The translations under genes were made by a program, and so were the position numbers. 64,000 nt of DNA from contig NC_087072.1 in the NCBI RefSeq assembly GCF_026151205.1, positions 15,949,669-16,013,668 of the forward strand. Direction: 5' to 3'. This document shows, one piece after another, positions 25,001 to 32,900 of the stretch. Under the pieces are notes generated by a model. It worked only from the letters and a program-made list of their open reading frames with translations, was not told the origin of the DNA and did not search any database. How positions within the stretch are numbered: position 1 is the first letter of the stretch; the number at the start of each line of letters is the position of its first letter. Source of the stretch: Bolinopsis microptera (taxonomy: Eukaryota > Ctenophora > Tentaculata > Lobata > Bolinopsidae).

Positions 25001-26978
25001 ATGTTGCTTTCGAGAATCTCATTAATCAATGAAGAATTCTTAGAAGAGGCAATCATTTCAAGCTAAATAGTTGCACTTAGTTAAATACGATGGTGTTACT
25101 TCATGACAGGAAGCACTTCATTCCCTTCAAGAATAATAAATAATCTCTAAATCATTTAACTATTTGTCTGATTACCTCATTACTGACATAATGCTGAATT
25201 CGGGCACTAGGTCGAGACAAAACCTCATCTCAAGAATCTCAGCCTTAGATTACGTGACCATTATTTTACTTTACGATATGCGGTCACTTTGACCCACTGC
25301 AACACAAATATTTAGGACATGGTGAAGTGGTACTTTACCGTGTAATATGGCTACTGGCTGAGCAGCAGTAAAATCATCAGACGGTCGTCACAGTCTGATC
25401 CTGAGATTGAAGGCGTATTGTAGACGAATAGATACAGTACCGTAACGGTCTTCCTCGCTACTTGAGCAGGAGGTTAATAGGTTATTAGGTTACTAGGTTA
25501 CTAGGTTACTAGGTTACTATGTTACTATGTTACTAGGTTATTAGGTTACTGTGTTACTAGGTTACTAGATTACTAGATTACTAGATTACTAGGTTACTAG
25601 GTTACACTTACTAGGTTAATAGGTTAATAGGTTAATAGGTTACTTGGTTACTATGTTACTAGGTTACTAAGTTACTAGGTTACTAGGTTACTAGGTTACT
25701 TGGTTACTATGTTACTAAGTTAATAGGTTACTAGGTTACTTGGTTACTTGGTTACTTGGTTACTAGGTTACTAGGTAACTAGGTTACACTTACTAGGTTA
25801 CTAGGTTACTTAGTTACTATGTTACTATGTTACTAAGTTAATAGGTTACTAGGTTACCTGGTTACTATGTTACTAAGTTAATAGGTTACTAGGTTACTAG
25901 GTTACTAGATAACACTCTCTCTATCTCTCTCTTGCAGGCTAGCTAGAGGATCAGGTAGCCAGATCTCACTGCTGGTAGCTGGACAAGACAGTCAGGGTAT
26001 GAGTGTTCCTGCCTCAGCTGCAGGCCAGTACGACAATGAAGATAACTCTACTTCCGGAGATGAGGTGGGTTTATAAACAGCATCTCACAATGTGTCACAA
26101 TATCGAGTTTAGCCTTGTTATTTAATCACTTATTGCTTTACCAACAGTTGGTACAATTAATGCGATTCAGAAAATGAGACAATTATCATTAACTTCGTTA
26201 TGGATAAATGTGATTTAAGTTTTGGATATTAGATATGGGGATTTTGGTTTGCTGAGCGTACGGAGTCTCGTGGTCATAAATCGCAGAAAAAGTGTTGAGA
26301 GGTTTATTGTTCTCCAGGGCAGGGCGCGCATTTTTGAAACTGAAATTGTTTGCCGAAATTGAAAATATGCCAGTGGGCTGCGTCCAGTGTACAACTATAT
26401 TGTCATCCAGTTGATGTGGTTACCTGAGAGTCTTTCTATGACGGTAAGCTTTTTAAACCTCTGGTTATCATTTGTGAGGCGTGCCTTTGGATAGTCTCCA
26501 GTCCCTCTGAGTGGTGCCATACACTACAGCTGAGTGGTGCCATACACTACAGCTGAGTGGTGCCATACACTACAGCTGATTTTGTTGTCTATAGTCACAC
26601 CTAAATTAACAGTGCTGTTAAGCAGGGGAATCTACTGTAGTTATTTATATTTTATGGGAACCATCGTTTTAGATAGTCGATAATCGTAAACCTTGTCTGC
26701 TAAGAAAAGTTGGTCAAAATTAGAAATATTCTTGTATTCTATCTCTGAAAAGGTTCGACATAGCCCATAGGTTTGGTAAAACTTTTGCTGAACCCTTATA
26801 CGGTTATAGTAAGTAACCATATAATAGCCACAAATTCCAATGATTATCATTGTCATTTCTCACATACTTCCTTTTTGCCTGCCAGGTTTGGTTACAAATG
26901 GTGGCTGCCAAACTGGAAAAAGTTAAGCAGGCCAAGAAAGAAAAGCTCACCCGCCTCGGAGACATTATAGACAAAGTC
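967..26978 (+). CDS. Unrecognised 16-exon protein, partial (at least 670 aa)
   Basis: Sixteen exons (967-1036, 2535-2627, 6124-6291, 12335-12464, 17325-17379, 17846-17966, 19574-19768, 19903-20046, 20397-20498, 20701-20967, 21172-21322, 21571-21686, 23669-23759, 24096-24183, 25938-26064, 26886-26978) join in one open frame with matching phases and AG/GT borders, which is strong evidence for a real gene. The protein begins acidic and Ser/Pro-rich, has a Lys/Glu/Leu-rich predicted coiled-coil region (exons 7-9), then a mostly helical globular-looking part (exons 10-12), a basic RRxKARHRR-like stretch, a Ser-rich region with repeated R/K-S-x-S motifs, and ends helical. I do not recognise the family. 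A cytoskeletal or scaffold role would be a guess from composition. The 5' end lies before the window. The last exon ends in phase 0 with a good gtgagt donor, and no obvious terminal exon follows before 29.9 kb, so it may splice into the downstream blocks or the GAR exons. Confidence 0.8.
1037..2534. other. Intron 1, nothing recognised
   Basis: About 1.5 kb of AT-rich intron. I see no exon, RNA gene or clear repeat in it. Confidence 0.5.
2535..2627 (+). CDS. Exon 2, possible alternative start
   Basis: Thirty-one codons beginning [20 protein letters not shown] and ending before gtgagt, phase 0 at both ends. ATG lies directly after the acceptor tag, so this could be an internal exon or the first coding exon of a shorter form. 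The polypyrimidine tract is weak. Confidence 0.6.
3091..3129. repeat. 39-bp near-perfect inverted repeat
   Basis: AATTTGTGATTAATCTTGA is followed directly by its inverted copy with one mismatch. It could form a cruciform or RNA hairpin, and may be a remnant of a tiny palindromic element. Confidence 0.7.
3295..3670 (+). mobile_element. tRNA-derived SINE
   Basis: A tRNA-like head has a pol III A box (TAGCGCAGTTGG, 3322-3333) and B box (GGTTCAAATCC, 3363-3373) spaced as in tRNA genes. It is followed by a roughly 280-bp unrelated body ending in an A-run (about 3661-3669). The 5' end has three tandem copies of GGCCAGGTAGCG, which may be slippage or a duplicated head. A tRNA gene is unlikely because the 3' acceptor arm continues into the body. 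Target duplications were not resolved. Confidence 0.7.
3767..3892. mobile_element. 126-bp MITE, PIF/Harbinger-type
   Basis: Terminal inverted repeats of about 26 bp (GAGAGCGTTCACATATGACG on the left, GGGAGCGTTCACATATGACG from the right) are flanked by TTA on both sides (3764-3766 and 3893-3895), the target duplication typical of PIF/Harbinger. The interior is a G-rich low-complexity run. Each arm contains a TGACGTCA palindrome, the consensus CREB/ATF site. Confidence 0.8.
4673..5533. mobile_element. 861-bp nonautonomous inverted-repeat element
   Basis: Both ends read TAGTAGAGGCTCTTACGGGC inward, and the element is flanked by TAA on each side (4670-4672, 5534-5536). A 3-bp TWA duplication suggests a Harbinger-like or related element. 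The interior has A/T homopolymer tracts (notably 5150-5420) and no transposase-like frame. Confidence 0.75.
6124..6291 (+). CDS. Exon 3, Ser/Pro and acidic segment
   Basis: Fifty-six codons, phase 0 at both ends, between a cag acceptor and gtaagt. It contains a [20 protein letters not shown] stretch and a [11 protein letters not shown] Ser/Pro cluster that could be a phosphorylated linker. Confidence 0.7.
6821..6993 (-). CDS. Kv channel exon 3 (S6 and C-terminus)
   Basis: The exon starts after the acceptor acttcag (minus strand) and joins in frame to exon 2. It encodes [20 protein letters not shown], the S6 helix, then [13 protein letters not shown] and a short tail ending HGAIF and TAA at 6821-6823. 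The gate motif that is P-V-P in Shaker reads P-M-T here. The C-terminus is short and lacks a PDZ-binding (T/S-D-V) end. Confidence 0.9.
6821..8544 (-). CDS. Shaker-type voltage-gated K+ channel (Kv), complete
   Basis: Three coding exons (8544-7410, 7232-7164, 6993-6821) make a 458-residue subunit of a tetrameric plasma-membrane channel. In order: a Ser/Asn-rich N-terminus (1-77), a T1 tetramerisation domain (78-165; SFDAILYYYQSG-like [12 protein letters not shown]), S1 (202-222), S2 (240-262), S3 (276-297), S4 (306-330, with R/K every third residue: R-x2-R-x2-R-x2-R-x2-R-x2-R-x2-K), S5 (343-365), the pore with TTVGYGD (388-394), and S6. T1 lacks the Zn-binding Cys cluster of Kv2-Kv4, which places it with Shaker. 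The start is fixed by an in-frame TGA upstream of the ATG. It lies antisense inside an intron of the plus-strand gene. The P-M-T in S6 resembles electrically silent Kv subunits, so it may act as a modifier in heteromers. Confidence 0.93.
7164..7232 (-). CDS. Kv channel exon 2 (pore selectivity filter)
   Basis: A 69-base exon between atgccag and gtaagc (minus strand), phase 1 on both sides. It reads [20 protein letters not shown] plus TI, the pore helix and K+ selectivity filter, in frame with both neighbours. Confidence 0.95.
7343..7374. repeat. Perfect 14-bp-arm hairpin in Kv intron 1
   Basis: TTAATGTCACATTT, a 4-base loop CACA, then the exact inverted copy. It lies in the short intron between Kv exons 1 and 2 and could affect RNA folding or be a palindromic transposon remnant. 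Confidence 0.8.
7410..8544 (-). CDS. Kv channel exon 1 (T1 domain, S1-S5)
   Basis: Encodes 378 codons plus one base, from [10 protein letters not shown] to NSIPL. The donor is G|gttagt, phase 1. It carries the T1 domain, the voltage sensor and S5. An AG acceptor (ctgctgcag) lies 17 bases before the ATG, and an in-frame TGA is in between, so upstream exons would be untranslated. Confidence 0.93.
11068..11306 (-). CDS. Candidate exon on the minus strand, acidic
   Basis: After an acceptor-like gacatttcag, an open frame starts [20 protein letters not shown] and continues with a Lys/Ser/Asn-rich helical-looking stretch to about 11088 (donor G|gtagga) or 11068 (AAG|gttact). The composition looks coding and then changes to intron-like. 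Its start resembles plus-strand exon 967-1036 (both have (L/F)SDPD after an acidic run). It cannot add coding sequence to the Kv gene in frame. A real exon of another gene or chance are both possible. Confidence 0.3.
12335..12464 (+). CDS. Exon 4, basic Lys/Ser-rich segment
   Basis: Forty-three codons plus one base; acceptor ctgccag, donor gtgagt, phase 0 in and phase 1 out. Reads as a strongly basic linker ([20 protein letters not shown]) with no recognised domain. Confidence 0.7.
13378..13776. mobile_element. 399-bp GC-rich hAT-type MITE
   Basis: Ends read CAGTGATGCACGCCG inward on both sides, matching the hAT terminal pattern (YARNG). The flanking 8-mers TTCGGGAG (13370-13377) and GTCGGGAG (13777-13784) match at 7 of 8 positions, an 8-bp target duplication. 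Subterminal parts are GGCG-repeat rich, which explains the local GC peak. No transposase. Confidence 0.8.
14167..14202. repeat. 36-bp palindrome
   Basis: GAGGTAACACTAA and its inverted copy TTAGTGTTACCTC flank a short AT-rich centre. Nearly the whole segment is self-complementary. Confidence 0.75.
15400..16237. mobile_element. hAT transposon, 838 bp, internally deleted
   Basis: Terminal inverted repeat CATAGATG (15400-15407) / CATCTATG (16230-16237), with exact 8-bp target duplication AATTTACC on both sides (15392-15399, 16238-16245), the hAT hallmark. Many GAGTTCGT units lie just inside both ends (about 15411-15492 and 16157-16228), typical of subterminal transposase-binding repeats. The interior keeps only the 3' part of a hAT transposase on the minus strand. 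Too short to be autonomous. Confidence 0.9.
15654..15990 (-). pseudogene. hAT transposase C-terminal remnant
   Basis: The minus-strand frame reads from about 15990: [13 protein letters not shown], then [20 protein letters not shown], then [20 protein letters not shown] and [15 protein letters not shown]. This is the C-terminal dimerisation region of hAT transposases (C-E-x-N-W-S-x-F, E-K-L-V-Y-x-x-x-N-L-R). The catalytic and BED zinc-finger parts are missing, so it is inactive. Confidence 0.85.
17131..17198. mobile_element. 68-bp palindromic micro-MITE
   Basis: Almost entirely self-complementary: GGCAAGTTT, then CATAAACGATATTTTATTAT, a centre TGGCGCCG, then the inverted copies. Flanked by an exact 8-bp duplication CATTGTTT (17123-17130, 17199-17206). 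The 8-bp duplication fits hAT or P-type elements. One of the smallest insertions with readable borders in the window. Confidence 0.85.
17325..17379 (+). CDS. Exon 5, Ser/Arg-rich
   Basis: Fifty-five bases, phase 1 in and 2 out, reading [17 protein letters not shown] after the split Arg codon. Acceptor attacag, donor gtaagc. The short length and matching phases with exons 4 and 6 support it. Confidence 0.65.
17846..17966 (+). CDS. Exon 6, Pro/Arg linker
   Basis: Forty codons after one leading base, ending phase 0 before gtgagc. Reads [20 protein letters not shown] and then [16 protein letters not shown]. No recognised domain. Confidence 0.7.
17967..19573. other. Intron 6 with a TTAA-flanked element
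   Basis: 1.6-kb intron. Contains the inverted-repeat element at 18708-19096. The rest is AT-rich with no exon seen. Confidence 0.6.
18708..19096. mobile_element. 389-bp element flanked by TTAA
   Basis: Both ends read GGCCAGAGGGGGGG inward with long G-runs, and both are flanked by TTAA (18704-18707, 19097-19100). TTAA duplication is typical of piggyBac and Kolobok superfamilies. The interior has no open frame of note. Confidence 0.65.
19574..19768 (+). CDS. Exon 7, coiled coil
   Basis: Sixty-five codons, phase 0 at both ends (tatgcag / gtgagc). Reads [20 protein letters not shown] followed by [18 protein letters not shown] and an acidic tail. Leucines at heptad-like spacing among Lys/Glu/Gln suggest a coiled coil. 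Confidence 0.8.
19903..20046 (+). CDS. Exon 8, charged helix
   Basis: Forty-eight codons, phase 0 at both ends. Reads [20 protein letters not shown] and [14 protein letters not shown]; probably continues the exon 7 helix. The donor ACG|gtaata is not the strongest. Confidence 0.75.
20047..20396. repeat. Intron 8 with three diverged ~100-bp repeats
   Basis: The intron is built largely from three degenerate copies of a block containing TTCATATT-TAATATTAATT and then TAATACCA-TT-AGTG, near 20066, 20182 and 20266. An ACGGTAATAAT string at the exon 8 donor recurs at about 20114, so a second donor-like site exists in the intron. Confidence 0.5.
20397..20498 (+). CDS. Exon 9, basic helix
   Basis: Thirty-four codons, phase 0 at both ends (atgcag / gtaagc). 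Reads [20 protein letters not shown] then [10 protein letters not shown]. Strongly basic and helical. Confidence 0.75.
20701..20967 (+). CDS. Exon 10, helical plus Ser-rich acidic
   Basis: Eighty-nine codons, phase 0 at both ends. The first half looks helical ([20 protein letters not shown], then [17 protein letters not shown]); the second is Ser/Asp-rich and ends EQYSVFRDK. Not a recognised domain. Confidence 0.8.
21172..21322 (+). CDS. Exon 11, globular helical segment
   Basis: Fifty codons plus one base (ctgcag / gtatgt). Reads [20 protein letters not shown], then [18 protein letters not shown] and [12 protein letters not shown]. The hydrophobic spacing with aromatic residues suggests part of a folded domain together with exon 12. 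Confidence 0.8.
21571..21686 (+). CDS. Exon 12, helix and basic cluster
   Basis: The acceptor at gacaattcag gives the frame [20 protein letters not shown] then [19 protein letters not shown], matching the phase of exon 11. A nearer AG would break the frame. The basic cluster could be a nuclear localisation or polymer-binding patch. Confidence 0.75.
21687..23668. other. Intron 12, no gene seen
   Basis: 2-kb AT-rich intron. Only a short inverted repeat CTCAATTCGCGTTG/CAACGAGAATTGAG near 23506-23541 stands out. Confidence 0.5.
23669..23759 (+). CDS. Exon 13, Arg/Ser-rich
   Basis: Thirty codons plus one base. Reads [20 protein letters not shown] then [11 protein letters not shown]-x-x-S motifs suggest basophilic kinase or 14-3-3-type sites. 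The short S-G-S-A-x-N motif resembles one in exon C (SGSSANL). Confidence 0.75.
23760..24095. other. Intron 13, no gene seen
   Basis: 336-bp intron with no further feature recognised. Confidence 0.5.
24096..24183 (+). CDS. Exon 14, Ser-rich
   Basis: Eighty-eight bases; phase 1 in, 2 out. Reads [20 protein letters not shown] then LSRSSSFH. Continues the Ser-rich region. Confidence 0.75.
24184..25937. other. Intron 14 with poly-C tract and minisatellite
   Basis: Contains a run of about 20 C (24646-24666) and a 440-bp minisatellite (25471-25910) that ends about 27 bases before the exon 15 acceptor. The rest is unremarkable. Confidence 0.6.
25471..25910. repeat. (GGTTACTA)n minisatellite beside a splice acceptor
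   Basis: About 55 copies of an 8-bp unit GGTTACTA with variants (TTACTAT, TTACTAA, TTAATAG, TTACTTG). It fills the 3' part of intron 14 and is followed by a CT-rich tract and the exon 15 acceptor. The unit is not a telomere repeat. Confidence 0.9.
25938..26064 (+). CDS. Exon 15, linker
   Basis: One base plus 42 codons, ending phase 0 at gtgggt. Reads [20 protein letters not shown] and then an acidic [11 protein letters not shown] end. No domain recognised. Confidence 0.75.
26065..26885. other. Intron 15 with a 23-bp triple repeat
   Basis: 821-bp intron. Only the tandem repeat at 26508-26576 stands out. Confidence 0.5.
26508..26576. repeat. 23-bp tandem repeat, three perfect copies
   Basis: Unit TGAGTGGTGCCATACACTACAGC is partly shown by TGAGTGGTGCCATACACTAC repeating exactly three times. 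Confidence 0.9.
26886..26978 (+). CDS. Exon 16, terminal helix before a phase-0 donor
   Basis: Thirty-one codons between tgccag and gtgagt. Reads [20 protein letters not shown] and [11 protein letters not shown], a charged helix. It ends in phase 0 with a strong donor, and no stop or next exon is clear before 29.9 kb. The exon can be joined in frame to exon B (37342), X (40325), C (42516) or the first GAR exon (60270), but not to exon A or exon D. Confidence 0.8.
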
Positions 26979-29912
26979 GTGAGTACCCAACTTGACTTTC
27001 GTTCTGTAGAAAACAAGATTATCCAATCAGTAATTACTTATTAGTGCTGTACGGGATTACTTTATAAGTGTTAACATAACAGCGGCACAGCCAAATGACA
27101 ATACCCAGTCGCGAAATATTTGCGAGGAATGTGTCAGTGTATACCGTGAAATAATAAAAGTCTAGTTAGGTTTTTAGTATTTGTACCACTGCCCACACCA
27201 GCGCATTGGTCGGTTAATAGAGGTAGCTCTCTGCTTGGGTTGTGTAGTCAATTTTTAAATTTTCAACTTTTTCGTTTCTTGCATGATACCGTAACATTGT
27301 TAAACGTGTTTCTGACCGATTGTCCTATAACTGGCCTTGGTTTCGACGTTTCAGATTACCCAGCCCTGATCAATAATTGAAGTACATGTCATCGCGTCTA
27401 GCTGCGTGTCATAAACATTGCATAGATTACTCCTATTGATTACCTCATGATTGTTTAGAGATTACCACCACTAAACGTGTTCAATTCAATTGACGGAACA
27501 TATTATCTATATAAATGTAATGGAATGCCGACCTTTGCCAGGTCTTTGCTAGTCACATACTCCCAAGTGAGCCCCTTATAGTCACTCAGTGTTAGCCTCT
27601 TATCTACACACGGTATACTTGTAAGGGTTCCTGCTAGTCAACACATAGCAACTGCTGTGAAAATACTCTTGCTTACTATACTGATATAATACTGTGTGTG
27701 TTGATAAAGCTGGATTGTTGAGTTGTAGGAGCTCATCTCTCAGCTCCGTGTAACTGTAATGTACACCTTGTGTCGCCTTATATTTGAGCAGTTTAAAACT
27801 AGATGTTACATATTTTTATTCACCCTGTTTTGCTTTCTGTTCGCTGCGCAGCCCCCGTTACAATATGAGCACTTTTATGGCAGAGGCTATTTCGGAATAG
27901 TACTAAGCTCCATTTAGTATAAGAGCTCATGTCAATATTAATACATTGTCTGATGAGAAGCCGTACACTGAATGTTCTTCGACAGGTTCTGTTGTTGGTT
28001 GTTGGATGTTCATGCTGTAAGCCGGAGTTGTCGCAGCACACGGATTGTTAAATATTATAAAACTGTAGAATATTGACCAAGTTGACAGCTGTAATTGGGT
28101 ATTCTCGTTAATTTTACGACTTTTCTTTGCATTATAAAGTGTTTATTACCTTTTCGCATTTTGTGACAGATGTAATGTTTAAAGCTTTGGGGCCACGTTA
28201 TATTATTAAATGTATTCATTAAGTCATCCTGTCACGTAAACTTCACGTGGTGTGTCCGGATTAGGAAAACAGCCGCGTACAATATAAAAATATTGATAAT
28301 TAAATTGTACACGTTTCAGTAAGGCTGTATCGTGTGGCTGAGTGTGATGTCACGGTATATCGTGAGGTCTTATTGGTCCTCACGGTGCGCTGCCTTCCAT
28401 CTAATTTAACTGGCAACTGGCAGAATATAATATGTGTGTTTGTGACAGCGGTGGTATTATATTTTTACGCGGATGTCTGGTCGGGAGTTGAGCCAGGGTA
28501 GACCAGCTCTCTTAGTTTTGCCGGACTGCTCTCGTTTTCCTGTTATCCCTTGTATTTTCGCACCTCTCCCTAAACTACCTTATTTACCGTGTCTGTTTTT
28601 CTTCGTGCTGTGTCGTTTGTACGAACTTTCTAATATATAACTGTGTGATACGATGACACAACACCGAGCACTGAGCAGTCTAATTGTGGTATAATTGACA
28701 ACTACACGTCGGGCTATTCATTATGGTAGCTGTCATGTTACATTGTATTTGTTACCGAGCGCGCCGCGATGACTTTAGTTTGTTAAGAAAATATACAGCC
28801 CAACTGAATAAATTACAGCTTTATCCCCTTATTTAACTCTGACACAAATCTCTCCGAAAGAGTTAACAGTCTAAACTTTTCCGTTACACACTCGTCATAT
28901 TCTCTTCTCTCCAGCACTTCAACTGAGCGCAGTAGTTTTGCGCATGAGGTGAGCTCACGGCGCTAGAGTTTGCGTTATGACGAGTTGGGCGCTGTGCGTT
29001 GTTAAGGAAAGCTTTGTACACGCTACTGTACACACAGGAGCTATAGTGTTGATAGGCCTAACAGGCGGGTTGAACACTACATCACTCCTAGCGTTCTACA
29101 GTGCATATATTATGTCATCCCCGGCCAGCTGGTCCGCCAATTGTTGGCTTTCTAGGAATGTTTGGTCAATGGTCTGGTGAGGTTTTGCTCCGGGTTTTGC
29201 ATTTATCTCCCTGCAGGGCCAGGATGTGAATTCTGTTGTCTCGATGATTGCTGTTGTTGTTTGGCGTGTTTTCCGGAATGCGCCAACTTTATCCTGATGA
29301 TTTCATCTTAAGAATGTTGCTTAAAGTTTGCTCAAATATTAAATATGTAACGTAGCTTCATTAGACTCCTTATGGATTCACCCTGGGTTTTAAATTGAAA
29401 TTGTACCCGACTTAGTACTTTAGTAATGTAATCTTCTTGTAAACGCAGTTCCTTAATCACTTTGAAACAACATTTTGCTAATTTTAACATGGATTCCGGG
29501 GTGCAGCTTTTTGAAGCCAGAGTACTTCGGATATTTGGCATAGTTTTCTCGTGACCTTAAACAAAATCCTCGTTCTTTTAATCATACATGGAATCCAAGA
29601 ATCTAGTAAACTATATAATAATGTCCGAAGAAATGTTGCAGTGTAGGTAATACCTTAGTCATGAATGATATATCCGCTTTATATTTGGCTGGAATAGTTT
29701 TAGAAGGGCCACCTTAGAATCCTCACTACCCCTATAATCGCATTCTTATAACTATAAGGAAGCCATCGAAACGTCACTGACAAGATGAAGACATGTCGAT
29801 ATTGCTCGACGGTCCCAGTGCAGTGGCAGTATAATTGGTAGTTCACTCATATCGTTTCTTATTCTGTTTTGTGCATTGTGTTTGATAATTTTTATGTTTC
29901 ACTATCGTCCAG
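26979..29912. other. Gap between upstream gene and exon A
   Basis: 2.9 kb without a convincing exon. It is the place to look for a terminal exon of the upstream gene and for the promoter or 5' untranslated exon of exon A. A possible but weak terminal exon follows ctgcag at 29216 and would read GQDVNSVVSMIAVVVWRVFR before a stop. A gtgagc donor-like site occurs near 28947. Confidence 0.4.
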
Positions 29913-29920
29913 GCTATGCT

Positions 29921-32900
29921 ATGACCTCACCCATCGGTTCACCCGGTGGGTCACCATTTGGAGAGAGAAAATCCTACAAGAAATTCGAGCCGCGGAGGAT
30001 GTCCTCTCGATTCTCTAGGCAGGAATCTGCGAATTCGAGTGATGGAGATGATTTCAGATCGATGGCCAGAAGAATGTCAAAATCTGCTGCAAAGAGCAGT
30101 CACGTGATGGACCCTGCTGCACGACTAGCTGCTCAAAAGAAACTAGAGGCCGACGAGAAGCTCAGGTTACAGAAAGAGATTGAGGACGTGAAGAACAAAA
30201 TGAACAACGTCGAGACAGTCGAGAAAACGGGATTCAATTACGATCCATCCAAAGTAAAGGGTCAGATTGAGATAGAGATAACAGAGGCAGAGGAGGTTGT
30301 GTTTGATGGTCCTCAGGAGAAAGAGCAGGAGTTTAAAGAGTGGTTAGAGGAGATAATGTCACAAGGGTGGAGTGACGAGGTTAAGGAGCTTGTGTCTGGG
30401 AGGAAGAAAGTAACTAAAGCCAATCTGCTGAGAGCGAGAAAGAGGAGTATTGTGAGAAGGTACAGTATTATTGTTCCTGATTTAAAGGACCAGTACCAGC
30501 TTGCTTCAGAGGAAGATGAGTGGACTGAGGAGGAGAAACTCAGACGAGAAGTTGAGCGGAGATTTTTATCTGAGGTTGACTTGGATTACAGCATCGAGAA
30601 GCTGTCCAATGATGCGCAGTGGATGGCAGAGATTCAGGAGTTGGTGGGTAGTAAGAAAATAATTAATCATCATAATCTTGAAAACGCAAGAAGACGTAAT
30701 ATAGTCCGAAGCTCCGAGCAAAAGTATCCTGGATGCAAATACGACCTCATCCTTGAACCTGACGAGTTTACAGATGAGGAGTTAGAAAGGCAAAAGCTTG
30801 ACCGAGAAATCCAGGTGATACGGATCATAGTGGATGACAGCAACGATATTGAAGTCATCGTAGAGTCTCTGAGTAAGAAATGGATTTTTAATCTCGATGA
30901 CTTAGATAAACAGAAAAAGAAAAGAAACAAAAAGAATATATTCAACCTCCTTGTTCGACAGCTTATTAAAGAAGCTAAGGATAAATTCCCTGATCTTGAA
31001 TATCACGTAGATTTAGAAGAGGATGAATACACAGACGAGGAACAGAGGCGGAGAGATTTTGAGGGTGCTGTGAATCATATAGATGCTGAGGTAGGTGGTC
31101 TGTCCACCGAGGAACTAGTTGAAATGTATCCTGACTTAGTTCCCCGATTGGATGAGAATAATCGGGTTGTATCTCGGGACAATGCAGTTCGCTTACTCAA
31201 ACGGGACGCTTTAATTAAAATCTATGGAGAAGGGGATAATTACATGTTGAAGTACCATGAACTCTCCGATGACTGCTTTGAACTTAACGATAGGGGGCTC
31301 GCTCTTCAGTTTATCAACTCCAAAATGGAAGAAATTGATGAAAAGTTGGAAGATAAAGAGAACTTTTTGTCAAATTTCTCGGATGAGCTTGCATACTTTA
31401 GCTCTATATTGGCACATACAAGTTCTGAGAACGTTTGGCAATTTTGTCTAAATCGAATCAAAACCGAAGCAATAAAACTATTTCCAGACTGTGGAATAGA
31501 GAAGCCCACCCCAGAATATGACCTAACCGACGAAGGAAGAGCTTTTATAAAACTAATGGCAGATTTCTCTGAACTGGACTCACTGCTAGAGAATGTTCCA
31601 GAATCGGTTCTTTTAGCAGAGAGTGCCTGGGTGAGACAACGAGCGTTTCTGGAGTCCCTAAAGACCAAAGTGTGTGGAAAGAACATAATAACCGTGCAAA
31701 AGCAGAAGTTGTACGATGAGTTCAAACGAGACTTCCCTGATTTTGACTATGAAGAGATCTTCCCCTTCGAAGATTTCACTTATGGGGAAATGGCAGTCAT
31801 GAAAGCTGAAGAAAAGCAAGCACGCTACAGCGTTATCTGTGAGAAACTTGAACAAGACCTAACGGATTCTAAAATCAGTCTTGATAGAGCTCATAAACGA
31901 TCAGAGCTCGAGGGAGATAGGCTTGAAAACCATCTTGAAGAATCTGAATGGAAAGAGGAGCTGGGCCAAATCAAATTAATAGACAATTTGCCTGTAAACA
32001 GGAAAAATCTTTTCGAATTCAAGGCTCGTAACTTGGTTGCAAAGTACAGAAAAATGCACCAGGAATATGATTTTACAGAATATAATGAAATTCCTCATGA
32101 GTACGAAACAGAAGATGAGGGATTCATCACAGCTGTGGGTTGTCTTACTTGTGAGATTAAAACTGACACTGCTTTCTTTGATAGCAACAGCGAAGGTAGC
32201 AGCCCTATCAAGTATCTCTCAGCGGAAGGAGACCCCTGCCCCCAGGGACCAACCCTTCCCGCTATTCCTGATCTCAGCGATACTGATACAAGCGTTCCCA
32301 GTTTAACACCATCCCCTTATGATCTCCAAAAAGGTAAGTTCTTCGAGGGTATTGAAGAAGAGAAAAGCACTGGAGAAACTCAGAAAAGAACAGAAGACCA
32401 CGTTGATACACAAAACGAAAGAATTCCCGTCATCGACCATGATCAAAGCACCATCAATGTCTTACCTAAGAACAGCATTGACATTAATGCGGATAATCAT
32501 GCTGTTAAACAGCAAGATAATCAGTTGTCCGAGACAACCAATATACATGAAGAAAGTGCAGATCAAAACAATAAACAACTATTTTTGCAACCCAGTGGTG
32601 ACCCTGATATCAACAGTTATAATACAGTTAATAAGGATAGTAATGAGATTGCTAGACAAAAAACTGAACAGAGCGCAGATAATCTTCAAAATGCTAACCT
32701 GATCGATCAAAAACACGGACAGCTTGTTGATGTTAATCAAGCTGATGAAAAGCACAATGGCCTATCGAAAGATAGTATTAAGAAGACCCACTTTGCTGCG
32801 CAACATGACAAAAAGATAACAGAAAATGGCCATGAAGATAGTGGGGACCTGACAGATTGTCTTGATATCCGAGCAACAGAGGACTCTAATTATATCAGTA

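Noticed and set aside
29876-29920. Upstream ATG in frame with exon A (29876)
   Set aside because: It lies in the T-rich tract before a good acceptor, so it is probably intronic; ATG 29921 preferred.
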